Below, piece by piece: positions 1 through 9,720 of a DNA stretch of 62,000 bases (the first letter of the stretch is position 1; each line of letters starts with the position of its first letter). The position numbers and the translations under genes were made by a program. Under the pieces are notes generated by a model. That model searched no databases. It was given only the letters and a program-made list of their open reading frames with translations, and had not been told where the DNA came from. Source of the stretch: Mesostigma viride (taxonomy: Eukaryota; Streptophyta; Mesostigmatophyceae; Mesostigmatales; Mesostigmataceae); contig RPFO01000138.1 of the NCBI GenBank assembly GCA_009746045.1, forward strand, positions 1-62,000, written 5' to 3'.

Positions 1-152
1 TGAGGATTCAGGCCCATTGGTGTCATCATGGCCCGTCTACGTACATGGATGTCATTTTGATTCATTTAATAATGATGAGGATTTAGGCTCCCATGGGGTC
101 ATCATGGCTTGTCTACGTACATGGAGTCAATTGATTCATGGAACAATGAGAT
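1..152. repeat. Tandem duplication, two units of about 75 bp
   Basis: Two diverged copies lie head to tail at 1-75 and 76-152. Both begin TGAGGATT(C/T)AGG and both contain GTCTACGTACATGGA. The remaining sequence to 400 is AT-rich, and I see no gene in it. Confidence 0.7.
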
Positions 153-400
153 ACCATTCTTAATTGAAAATTGTTCTTGATACTTTCACATGCATGCCCG
201 GAATCGTGAATTTGTGCGGGTTTCCATGATGACAATCCTCATTGAATTCTTGAGCACACAATATTGAGCAATTTAGGGGCACTTCGGCAATGTTGACCAT
301 TTTCATTCATGATAAAATTAACATTTAATGCAATAAATACATATTCCACTCATTTTAATAAACCATGCAAAAACTTTACAAGCACGCTCAAGCTAGGGTG

Positions 401-810
401 GGCTGGCATGCACGCGGGTGTGGGGGTGGGCTGGCATGCATGGGTGGGTGTGGGGGTGGGCTAGCCTGCATGCGTGGGTGTGTGTGGGGGCTGGCATGCA
501 TGCGTGGGTGTGTGGGGGGCTAGCATGCGTAAGTGGGGGGGGCTGGCATGCATGCGTGGGTGTGTATGGGGGCTGGCATGCATGCGTGGGTGTGTGTGTG
601 GGGCTAGCATGCATGCGTGGGTGTGGGGGGGGGCTGTCATGCATGCGGTGTGGGGGGGGCTGGCATGCATGCGGGTGTGTGGGGGGCTAGCAGCATGCGT
701 GGGTGTGGGGGTGGGCTAGCATGCATGCGTGGGTGTGAGTGTGGGCTAGCATGCATGCGTGGGTGTGGGGGTGGGCTAGCATGCATGCGTGGGTGTGGGG
801 GGGGCTAGCA
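401..810. repeat. GC-rich minisatellite
   Basis: About 13 irregular units of 25-40 bp share the core GGGCTRGCATGCATGCG followed by TGGGTGTG and G runs. GCATGC palindromes recur in nearly every unit. The overlapping open frames on both strands (Cys/Trp/Gly-rich on plus, His/Pro/Thr-rich on minus) are low-complexity by-products of the repeat. Confidence 0.9.
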
Positions 811-830
811 CGCCCCACCCCTCCATCGGC

Positions 831-2640
831 ACAGCCAGCCTTGTGAGTCTACCCTTAACAACAAGGCTGGTAGGACGACACGCCTGAGCAGCATATGTCA
901 TGCCTATCTCAGGCTAATAATGTGTGTTTTGTGCCAACAACCAAGTTGTTCCACCCAACAACACATTATAAACCCTCTTCCAAAATGCCCAACAAGCCGG
1001 ACACGTGGAGGACCCACACGCAGTATATAAAGAGAAAATAAGCTGACTTTTTATCCAGCCAACCTGTGGCTAGCTGCTCTGGTTAGCATGACAAATGCTA
1101 ACATTTACTCAGTGGGAAAGGGTGAAGAGACCATTGGAACAGCCTACCTGACGCATGTGCCACCAAAGCATTGTGTCCCGCAAAATGCACACTGCCTCCT
1201 TTCTAACAAGCACGAGCCGCTCTCTTTAGGAGACAGGTGCCAGCTCGTCAGTGTCTGGGGAAAATGATGCCGCTGCTTAGGAAGACCGCGTGAATTTCCT
1301 CGAACACAACTGTCTATAAAGCACAAGAAATTTCAGAGAAGCATGGAAATAAAAGCATTACACCTTCCCGACAGGTTGCGGGCCACGCGCTGCAGAAAGC
1401 CAGCCACGTCACAGACGATTAACTAGCTAAAAGACACCCAGGAATCCAGCGATGCAGCGCCAGGACCCGCAACTTTCTGGCTGCATCTGGCCGGAAAGAA
1501 GGCAAAAAGCTTACGCTCAACGAGCTAAGAAAGCAGGAAAACGCTAGCTTAAGACGTTTAACACAAGAACGTACCATAACGGGCATTTATTCGTGCCCAG
1601 GCGCACAAGAAAGTCCACCCTTTCATGGAGTGGTTGGGCAGTACGCATCGCGCAGGGCTAATGTTATCTTACCGCAAAATGACGGGAAAGGTAAAGATAG
1701 CAGCGGGAATTTTTACGGCTTTAGAAACATCATTAAACTAGCTTTCCTTACGACCATCAAAACTGGCAACAATCGACAATCAACCCGGCAGGCATCCATT
1801 ATACTTTATTCATCCCGACAGAAATTCAGGCCGGACCCCCCCTGCCGATGGCAAAGAAAAAAAGCCCGCGACATTATAGATCGCAACCATCCCGCCATAA
1901 ATTAGAATCAGTAACTAATTTTCTCCAACAATCGAGCATTTTTTCTGCTTTCCGCGTGCCAGATTGTCACGTTTCGTCTAAAGGCAGTCGCCATGGCCAC
2001 TACCGCAAGGGGTGCGCGCACCGTGCCGACATAGCTTTTGGGCCTCAATTTGCACCGAAATTTGGTCCGTACCGTCCAGCTCAGTCGGATTATGTATGTG
2101 GATCGGCCGTGTTGGTTGCATACGCAGGTATATTAATTCTTGCATTCGCCCCGGACCTTCCCCAGGACAGGTCAGGATATAACAATAATTCTTGCATTCG
2201 CCCCCGCCCTTTCCTATGGCCTGGTCAGGTTTGGCGCGACGCCACTAGCGCGGCGCCCGCGACAGAGTGGCCAGGCTCGAGCACGTTTTCTGGATCCCAA
2301 GCACCGGATTGGACACTGTCCGAGGACTGGACAGGAATTGGCTGACCAATCGGATGCTTGCTCGTCGTCTCCAAAAACATATATAAAGAGCCAAATCGCG
2401 CGAACTACGCAATGATCCTTTAAGCAGCGTACTACTCTGCCGAAATGTCAACCTAGGCCGGTCAAGTGACGCCGAGGTGTTCACCGATAGTTCAGGTCAG
2501 CCACAGCGCGCCTTCGAATGTAGGCACGGTCGCATTTTTTTTAGGAAATTAGAAATGTAGAATTGTTGTCGACCAGCTACCAACGCCCGACCGGACCCAT
2601 ACAACGGAAACATCAAGGCGAAGGCGATGTGATGTAGGTG
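831..2640. other. Non-coding stretch with no recognised gene
   Basis: No open frame here looks like a protein family I know. TATA-like strings followed by AAAGAG occur near 1024 (TATATAAAGAGA) and 2381 (TATATAAAGAG), but no coding sequence follows either, so I do not call promoters. The part from about 1560 to 2030 is a diverged copy of 25470-25910, annotated separately. Confidence 0.5.
1560..2030 (+). repeat. Diverged copy of the sequence upstream of a LINE ORF1
   Basis: This stretch aligns by eye with 25470-25910. Shared landmarks in the same order are GCCCAGGCGC near the start, a TTCCATGGA / TTCATGGAG segment, TGCCGATGGCA, and the end block CAGTCGCCATGGCCACT followed by CCGCAAG and GTGCGCGCAC. 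At 25.9 kb that block precedes an ORF1-only LINE, so this copy may be the detached 5' region of a related element. The copies are well diverged and the boundaries are approximate. Confidence 0.5.
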
Positions 2641-2654
2641 TGTCTGATATCTCA

Positions 2655-2830
2655 TTAATACACAGAGCATCGTGAATATAATATATAATATAAATTATAT
2701 AATATACTATAATTAATATATAATTTTAATTTTATGTTAATTTTAATGTTATTTCATATAACATAATATAGCATAATATAATTAATATAATATAATATTA
2801 TATAAACTAGTATATAAAAAATTAAAATGT
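2655..2830. repeat. AT-rich tract
   Basis: This is almost pure A/T with many ATAATATA/TAATATAA words, consistent with expansion of a short AT motif. No gene is visible between here and 3130. Confidence 0.75.
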
Positions 2831-3129
2831 AAAAGAAAAATATCTACCTTATTGGGGTTTATTGTTCCTTTCCAGTTCAGCATAAGTACACTCTTGAGTG
2901 TGTGCAATGTTTGGTTATACGCCATTGTCTTAAAATAGCAACCAATGTAAACCTCCGTCCTAACCACATTTGGATACAATAAAGACATTGATGCTTGACA
3001 CATAGCATTCATTGCTTGAAATACCATGCATATTTTGTGTCAATGTTCTGCAGACCACAGCTTTAAGTGGGCATACTTCGCTTTCCTCAATATAATGGCG
3101 ACATGGCATTTGGTGAAAGTGGTGAGTGC

Positions 3130-3700
3130 CATGAAGTTGCGCCGGCCGTCGTTATCCATGACGAACTGAATGGGTTTCGTGCAAATCAAGTTTTTTGTTT
3201 TGGTGTTCCAGTTGCGCGGCCGGCGTTTCCAATGGTATCTTGCGCGCATTTGCAAAAGCTTGCACGCTTATCAACATTTTGTGTTGGTGAACATTTTATC
3301 ACCTCTGGGATTTCCGCCTTCACTACCTGAGTTGCTTCTTTGTGGTTTTCAAATGCAACCGAGTTACGCCGGCCGTCGTTACTCATGACAAATTGTAGGG
3401 GTTTTGTGCAAATCACTTTTGTATGGTTTATGTACATGCATCCAGTTGCGCCGGCCGGCGTTTCCAATGGTATCTTGCAGTTGCGCAATCAGGCCCCATT
3501 ACCAAAAGTGTGTTTGTACATCTTTTTACACCTGAAGGATTTCTGCCTGCATATCCTGAGTTGCTTCTTAATGGTTTTTAATTGCGCCCGAGTTACGCCG
3601 GCCGTCGTTATTAATGACAAACTGTATGTGTTTCATAAAATCACTTTTGTATGGTTTACATGTATCCAGTTGCGCCGGCCGGCGTTATTAATGACGCTTG
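3130..3700. repeat. Tandem repeat, three units of about 225-230 bp with GCCGGCCG palindromes
   Basis: Each unit holds two related boxes about 70-80 bp apart: GTTRCGCCGGCCGTCGTT (near 3138, 3363, 3592) and GTTGCG(C)CGGCCGGCGTT (near 3208, 3444, 3669), usually followed by an ATGAC or AATGG word. The first box recurs once more near 16600, inside an intron of the transposase-like gene downstream. The repeat may therefore be intronic or upstream DNA of that gene. Confidence 0.75.
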
Positions 3701-3739
3701 TCGTTCTTGTTTGATGCCCATCGTTTTCGTCGTGTCTTT

Positions 3740-4104
3740 AATGGTGATTATTTATCATTACTCATCCTCAGGGCTTTCGGTGCCGCGGGATTAAGAGGCG
3801 AAAAAAATCAGCTGCCGTCTGACCAAAGTCTGATGGCGCAATCGGGGCGGGGGCCATTTCCGACGGTTCGCGTCCCTTGTCCAAGGACGACCGGGAGCCT
3901 GCACTTCGCGGTCCCCGGAGCGACAAGTACATCGAGAACAAGGGGTACAAAATTGCCAATGACATCTTTCCTATCATGGCGGAACGCGTGAAAGCAAACA
4001 ACCACAGGACGCCAGAGATGAGCGCGGAGGTTCTGTCTTGCGCAGCTTCAAGACTAAATGCCATGGTGGCCGAGAGCATTACGGCATTAAGAAGAGGAAG
4101 AACT
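3740..4104 (+). pseudogene. Left part of a transposase-like gene, cut by the LTR retrotransposon
   Basis: An open frame (3877-4110) has ordinary amino-acid composition, including a KYIENKGYKIANDIFP segment, and runs straight into the 5' LTR at 4105. The duplicated pentamer GAACT lies at 4100-4104 and again at 12602-12606. Removing the insertion therefore rejoins this segment to the coding region starting at about 12607. Two frames read across the junction. One continues the upstream frame; the other gives an H-Y-G-I-K-K-R-K-N-C-D-D stretch and joins the better-looking downstream frame. An unseen intron or a small indel may lie just upstream of the insertion. I infer that this is the 5' coding part of the gene at 12607-17454. 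No family is recognised from this part alone. Confidence 0.5.
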
Positions 4105-4510
4105 AGTTAGCTGAGATACCTCGAGGCTGACTTGTGGCCGGAGCCACACAGGGGAACATACAGTGTGACCGGAGTTATTCTGGCGGAGACAGAATAACGG
4201 TGCCGAGCGCCGGTTGTGGCGCGACGCACACACGTGTACGCAAGTTACGTAGCTAGCAACTAGTCTAGTGGACGTTGTGCGTAGTAACGTTGCTCCAGGT
4301 CTAGAAGCCTCTAGAACCTGGACACGTGGCGGACAAGTGAGCGTAGTCCAGTTGTCCTAGGGATCTCGTGTGAGTGATGTGTCCACGACATATAATGTGT
4401 GCCCACATATGGAGTGAATAATGACAAGGAACGCCCGATCCCTGGCGTTGCTGCAGCCATCATTCTCACACTGAGTCCCCAACGTCTCCGACGTACATAT
4501 ATATCTAACT
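4105..4510 (+). repeat. 5' LTR
   Basis: This 406-bp LTR begins AGTTAGCTGAGATACC and ends ATATATATCTAACT. Its terminal hexamers are inverted repeats. It should contain the element promoter. A TATAATGTG string lies near 4390, but I cannot place the transcription start. Confidence 0.92.
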
Positions 4511-4524
4511 TGGATTAGACATGG
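4511..4524 (+). promoter_or_regulatory. Putative primer-binding site
   Basis: The sequence directly after the 5' LTR begins TGGATTAGACATGG. TGG is the complement of a tRNA 3' CCA, as expected for minus-strand priming. The matching tRNA cannot be named from this window. Confidence 0.5.
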
Positions 4525-4666
4525 CGCCGAAGAACTCGGAAGCTAAGAACAACAATGTCCGTCCCACCCTTCAGCGGGGAGGGCAGGAAACGGTCGGGGT
4601 CGGCCTCCCGCTAACCGGGAGCCCCCCATTACCACGAGACTGCCTTTCACGGCGTCTCAGAGGAGA

Positions 4667-7195
4667 ATGTCTCCTCGCAGTTCCCCACCGCGGGAGCGTG
4701 ACGAAAATGTCACCTACCGCATGGTGGTGGCGGACAACCCTCGCCGGCAGCGTGAAGCTGTCGCTGCCGAGGAGTCTGCCCCCCAGGGGAACCGGGGCAC
4801 CGGGACTCGCAACGAGTCCGAGGTTGCCCCGCACCTCATGCCACCCGCCCCAGGGCGACAGGTGGAAGAGGATTCCTCCTCTATGGAGGAGGGGGAGGCT
4901 TCACCCTCTCCTAGGAGAGAGGTGACCTCCGGCCAGACGAGGTCATCGTCTGGCAATACCTCTGTCGGGAGGGCGCTGGCAGGCATGAGCCTCGGCGCGA
5001 ACCCGACCCCTGCGTCCCAGGACGCAGGTGAGGTTTATGTTGACGGTTGGGGCCAGCTCCCCTTCAAGATCCCGGTGCGTAATGCACCAAATTTTCTGCC
5101 TTTCGACGGCTGGCGACTCCGCCAGCAGAGTACCCTCCCTGGCGGCTTCGTCCTGACCAAGTTCGCGGTTCAGGCGGTGGCGGCCGAGCTCCCGGAGGAC
5201 GTCCATTGTCGTTTTTCGCATGTTCAGGTTGCGATTTTGATCCGGCTGTACTTCTTGGCCGTGAGACAAGGAGTAACGGCTCTCGACATGTATTCGGAGG
5301 CTCGCCAGGTGGCAGCGGCCACGGTGGTGGCCAAGCCACCTCGGCCGGCCGAGGAGATGCCAAGGATGCCACCTGTCGTGCCAGTCGGCTGGGGACCTGC
5401 GACGGCATCCCCTGGTTCGGCAGCGACATCGACTGCGTCGCAGCAGCTGGCTGCAACTGTGTCGCCCCCGGCGTCGGCGGCGACCTTGCCGGCCGCGGCA
5501 TCCAAGACTGCAGCACCGGTGGGCGCCCCGTCTTCTCCAGGTGGCAGCGACAGCGACAGCGACAGCGACAGCAGCGACAGCGACAGCGGCAGCGACCCCT
5601 AGGCGGGCGGAGGGCAAGCGCCAGCCGCCTCCCCACGACACACCCGCCGCTGAGTCGGCACCGTCGGCATCAGCCGACAACACCAACGCCATCACCACCC
5701 ACCCCCCACGAAGGCGGGTGCTTCGGCACCCCCATCGCAGTCCCAAGCCCCCGGCAGGGCCGGCAAGGGACCTGCCACGGCCCAGGCCGTGGCAAGGGAT
5801 CATCCATCTCCCCCAGGGGAGGAGGATGTGGCCATGGAGACAGCCGAGGCACGCATCCCTGGGGATGACGTCGTCTCACTCCGTGAGCCAACCCTTTGGC
5901 GCGCAGTCCAGCGCTGCGCCCAGGGTATCCAAGGGGTGGCCAGCGAGAGGCTGGACGACAGGTTGGCTGAACACACCAGCCTGTTGTGTGCGATCATCTA
6001 TCATTTGCTCGATCAACCCTCGATTGAGCCGATGACCAGGAGGATGTGCGAGGCACTCCTCCCGCCCTGCAGACCTTGCTGCGGCAAGAAGAGATCGGGT
6101 GAATCTGGCCACGATGGTGGAGATGGTGCAGACGTTGCACCGGGTGTGCATGCAGCAAGCAAGTATGTATCTCCCCACTTGGTTGCGTGTACAGACAGGT
6201 AGCCAGCAGGGGGGGACGTGCAGCAGACAAGCTCATCTAGCAGTGAGGATAGTGATGTTTCTCTCACCCCTACCTTTGAGCAATGGGAGGCAGCTAGGGC
6301 ACGCAAGAGGCAGGCACAGAGTCAGGGTGTGCAGGGGGGCATGGACATGTCATCTTCACCACACATGTTGTGCAGGCACCTAACCCCCCAGTGCAGCCAG
6401 CCACGCGTAGCAGGCCCTCACAGGTCTCACCTAGCATCCCAACACTGCCAATGCTGCTACATCCCCAGGCAGGTCTTCTTCTCCCTCTCCCTCTTCACCC
6501 TCTCAGGATGGCCAGTCTATAACGAGCATAGGCCAATTGACAGGATTATGGTGAGGGGGCTGCCAGAGGGGTATACTAGGCAGCAGGGTGCTCAGCTTCT
6601 TCTCTCTCTCAAGCTCGCTAGGGAGGAGCTGAATATCAAGAACTGGTTTGGGGCACTCATGCAGGGTGATTTCTTCCACCAATCCAATCCCTCCATCCAG
6701 CACTTGGTATCCATATATCAGCAAAGGTATCCCAGGTGGCAGGACACACAGGGTAGGGAGCCATGGGAGAATTTTCTGCGTGATCTGCATGACCTGCTGT
6801 CTGCTCCCACCACTGTTGACATGTACTCTGCGTTTAACTGGGTGAAAACCTATAAGGTAGAAACTCAGAACTATGTAGCAGAGATCAAGAAGTGGGAACT
6901 TGCAGTGAAGGCCCACCCCGAGGTTAGCAAGCTAGATCACAAGTGGCTTGTTCATTCCCTGCTCGAGAAGCTTAACCTTGATCGTAACACCTTTGCCATG
7001 ATCACCACAGGCTTGGCCACCCATTGGGAGTCGATGAAAGAGGCTCTCGATTATGTTAAGCTAGCCCTGGGTCCACTGTGTCAGGACTCAGCCCCTCCCC
7101 CCTCTACCTCTTCCCCCCCTGCGTCAAGCGGGCACGGGGGGAGGAATCAGATGAGGAGGGTAAGGCCAGGAAGGCCAAGGACAAGCGTCCTGTGA
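4667..7195 (+). pseudogene. Gag region of the LTR retrotransposon, interrupted by stops
   Basis: One frame carries the gag-like sequence from ATG 4667 to the stop at 7193-7195. It is broken by in-frame stops at 5600-5602, 5651-5653 and 6200-6202. The first part (311 codons) is Pro/Ser-rich and ends in a Ser-Asp repeat encoded by (GACAGC)n. The last part (about 6218-7195) resembles capsid, with segments such as IKNWFGALMQGDFFHQSNPS and a helical region to about 7070. An earlier ATG at 4521 lies in another frame. The zinc knuckle is not in this frame but at the start of the following ORF, so a Gag carrying it needs a shift to that frame. A run of seven C at 7113-7119 inside the overlap forms the heptamer C CCC CCT in the gag frame and is a plausible -1 slip site. 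The stops mean this copy is probably defective, or is expressed through readthrough or splicing. Confidence 0.7.
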
Positions 7196-9720
7196 CGCTA
7201 GGGGAGGTGAAGACTCTTATGAGTCAGTTTGTTAAGAGCCTCAAGGGCAAGGGCAAGGGCAAGGGCAAGGGCAAGGGCAAGGGGCAGGGGAAGGGGAAGG
7301 GTAGGTCATCCCCCCCAGGGGGGAACGCTAACAAGTCTTCTGGGGCTGGGTCCTCCACCCCCAAGAAGGATGTGAAATGTGTGCGTTGTGGGCGTCGTGG
7401 ACACAGCAAGGACAAGTGCCACAAACACAAGGAGCACCTGCCGCACCTGGAGGTGCTCTGCCACAAGTGCCTGGGACCGCCTCACGGGGACCCCGCCAAG
7501 TGCACCAAGGAGCCGTGGCAGCCCCCTAAATGTAAGTCCTCACACCCTCACACGTGTCATGATGAGTCGTGTCCCCTACACCACCCAATATCCAGCTCCA
7601 CTGCCCAGGCAGGGACACAGGATGGGAGGATGTTGACAGGATGTCAAGTTAACTCTGTTACCTCTCACTCTCCACCTTCATGCTCAGCTGTCAAGGCTGT
7701 AAGCAAGGTTGGCAAAGTGTTGAAGTATTACACAGAAACCTCTGACAGTGAACCCAGGTTCACCTCCTTGATACCCAAGGTGTCCAGGGTCATGACCCAA
7801 GCTCTTAGTAACATCAGTTATGAGGAGCTGGCATTGCAACTGCACTTACTGTATGGTCATGAGACATGTGCAGAGGTGGTAGCAGCTGCATTGGGAGGTA
7901 CGGCACTCAGGAAGGCATGTCAGCTGATCAGAAAACACTGTCAGCACTGCCAAATGTATGCACCTAAACCACCCAAGTGGCATGTAGCTACACCACCTAA
8001 GTGCAAGGGCAGAGTGGTCGGGGATGTGTTCCATATTAAGGGACAGCCCTATCTGGCTTTAAAGGACGCATGGTCCAGGTACACAGCAATAGAACCTCTC
8101 CCTGGTATGGACAAGTCTCAGTTGCATAGAGCTATATTAATAGCACAAGCCAGGTACTACCCAGTAGAAGCACTGCTGTTAGATCAGCAATTTAGTTGCC
8201 TTGCTGGGGCAGAGGGCTGTGAAGCTATAGACCTGGCTGGGCTAGAAGATCATGAGAGACAAGGTATCATTGAGAGGGCAATTAGGTCTATCAAAACCTT
8301 GGTAGCCAAAGAAGGTGAGAACCTGTTAGCTGACAGTGGGTCATACGCTGATAGGGCACTGTGGGCTACTAAGATATGCCAGATACTCAATAGACGACCA
8401 CTCCTGCAGACACCCTATGGTATTATCACACCAGATGGGTTACAGGCTGGGATATACCCACCTGAGGTACTAGCTGTGTACAATGCACAGCGTGCCCACG
8501 CTGCCAGCAGATTGGCAGCCAAGGATGCCAAGCATCCACGCCCCTCCTTCAAGGAAGGGGACACAGTTCTCTTCTATAAGGAGTCAGGGCTAGGGAAGGT
8601 TGGGACATGGTTAGGCCCAGCCACTATCCTTAAGTTTTCCAGCACAGGCAAGACTGTGCATGTGAAACACAATGACACTGGGCATGTGCACAAGTGCTCA
8701 CCTCACAGGATTAAATTGTATTACACTCCACTGTCAGACGTGGCAGAGGAGGAAGAGCTGATGGTCGACAGCTCAGTACAGTTGCCTGGTATATCTGGAG
8801 TACCCAGTGAGTGGTTGTTTGGAACACACACTGGTGAGTGTGATAGCCACAACACATGTGCACCCCAGGTCACCCTCAGTGAGCCTAGCCAGCCACAGCA
8901 GGTTAGACCACCTGTCAACGAGGGCACTAACCAAGAAGGTGGTCAGCAAGACAGCACACCTTCAGCGGTACCAGCTCAACCCATACCTACCGTGTCCAAA
9001 CATGGGCTAGCAGAAGCGGTCCGCATACTGCAAGCAGCGCATAGAGCCAAAGCTCACACTGCTGCAGGGTCAGCCAAAGTGAGTAGGGCAGGTCACAGCG
9101 ACAACAATCCAGCTCTAGTCGCGGTTGACACCCAAGCTCAGGTTAGCATCATCAGTGCATTGGCTGTACCACACCTAGAGTTAGAGCCTTCCCCTTGGCA
9201 ACGGGTGGCTGATTTCTCTGGGCAGGCTAGCTTGACTGTTAAAGGTCAGGTTACCTTAAACATTCTTGGTATCCCCACACCTTTTCAGGTACTGGAAGGA
9301 TACACAGGAAATGCTTTGTTGGGTGATCCATTTATTTCTTACCCAGGTGTCACCATCTCTTGTGATAGGCTTGAGGTACAGGGCCTGGGTGGGGTGTCAC
9401 TTGATCATTTTCAGGTACCACTCCAGACTTTGGTTGACACACAGCCAGCCACTGTCAAATTTGTTGCACCAAGTATGCACCTGGGCACGAGCCACGTGTG
9501 GCAGATTTGGTGCACAGTCAGAAACTGCACCCCAAAGCATTTGGATTGGGAAAGTATGATGTTGCAAAAATGTCTCCCCTCTCCTATGAGCAGATTGTCC
9601 AGGACTGTCAAACTCAGGAAGGTTTCACTAAGTGGGTTGAAGCTTTTAGAAAGGCTATGGATGAATGGGTGGTTCCAGATCCACGTAGTCCCACCCACAC
9701 ACCTCCAGTCACTCCCTTAG
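7078..9720 (+). CDS. Integrase-protease polyprotein of the LTR retrotransposon
   Basis: This ORF lies in the -1 frame relative to gag and overlaps it at 7078-7195. In order it shows: a Lys-Gly repeat; a CCHC zinc knuckle CVRCGRRGHSKDKC (about 7378-7419); a second Cys cluster; an integrase HHCC zinc site (H-x4-H ... CQHC, about 7839-7955); an integrase core with D in VVGDVFHIKG (about 8020), D in LLLDQQF (about 8180) and E in GIIERAIRSIK (about 8272); an SH3-like C-terminal domain (FKEGDTVLFY...WLGPATIL, about 8549-8720); and then a retropepsin domain with VAVDTQAQVSII (about 9121) and NALLGDPFI (about 9310). I see no protease between the knuckle and the integrase. In Ty1/copia the protease precedes the integrase, so this order is unusual. 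The spacing between the second D and the E is about 29 residues, slightly shorter than the usual 35. The first codon is GTG, so translation presumably enters from gag. Confidence 0.85.
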   Translation: MSGLSPSPLYLFPPCVKRARGEESDEEGKARKAKDKRPVTLGEVKTLMSQFVKSLKGKGKGKGKGKGKGQGKGKGRSSPPGGNANKSSGAGSSTPKKDVKCVRCGRRGHSKDKCHKHKEHLPHLEVLCHKCLGPPHGDPAKCTKEPWQPPKCKSSHPHTCHDESCPLHHPISSSTAQAGTQDGRMLTGCQVNSVTSHSPPSCSAVKAVSKVGKVLKYYTETSDSEPRFTSLIPKVSRVMTQALSNISYEELALQLHLLYGHETCAEVVAAALGGTALRKACQLIRKHCQHCQMYAPKPPKWHVATPPKCKGRVVGDVFHIKGQPYLALKDAWSRYTAIEPLPGMDKSQLHRAILIAQARYYPVEALLLDQQFSCLAGAEGCEAIDLAGLEDHERQGIIERAIRSIKTLVAKEGENLLADSGSYADRALWATKICQILNRRPLLQTPYGIITPDGLQAGIYPPEVLAVYNAQRAHAASRLAAKDAKHPRPSFKEGDTVLFYKESGLGKVGTWLGPATILKFSSTGKTVHVKHNDTGHVHKCSPHRIKLYYTPLSDVAEEEELMVDSSVQLPGISGVPSEWLFGTHTGECDSHNTCAPQVTLSEPSQPQQVRPPVNEGTNQEGGQQDSTPSAVPAQPIPTVSKHGLAEAVRILQAAHRAKAHTAAGSAKVSRAGHSDNNPALVAVDTQAQVSIISALAVPHLELEPSPWQRVADFSGQASLTVKGQVTLNILGIPTPFQVLEGYTGNALLGDPFISYPGVTISCDRLEVQGLGGVSLDHFQVPLQTLVDTQPATVKFVAPSMHLGTSHVWQIWCTVRNCTPKHLDWESMMLQKCLPSPMSRLSRTVKLRKVSLSGLKLLERLWMNGWFQIHVVPPTHLQSLP

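Noticed and set aside
1630-2484. ORFs of 79-165 codons in the left flank, some downstream of TATA-like boxes
   Set aside because: No domain, no conserved composition and no splice-supported continuation; part of the region is a diverged repeat of 25.5-25.9 kb.
4943-5803. Minus-strand 286-codon ORF in the gag region
   Set aside because: Shadow of the GC-rich gag region inside a plus-strand LTR retrotransposon; low complexity (Arg/Cys/Val runs).
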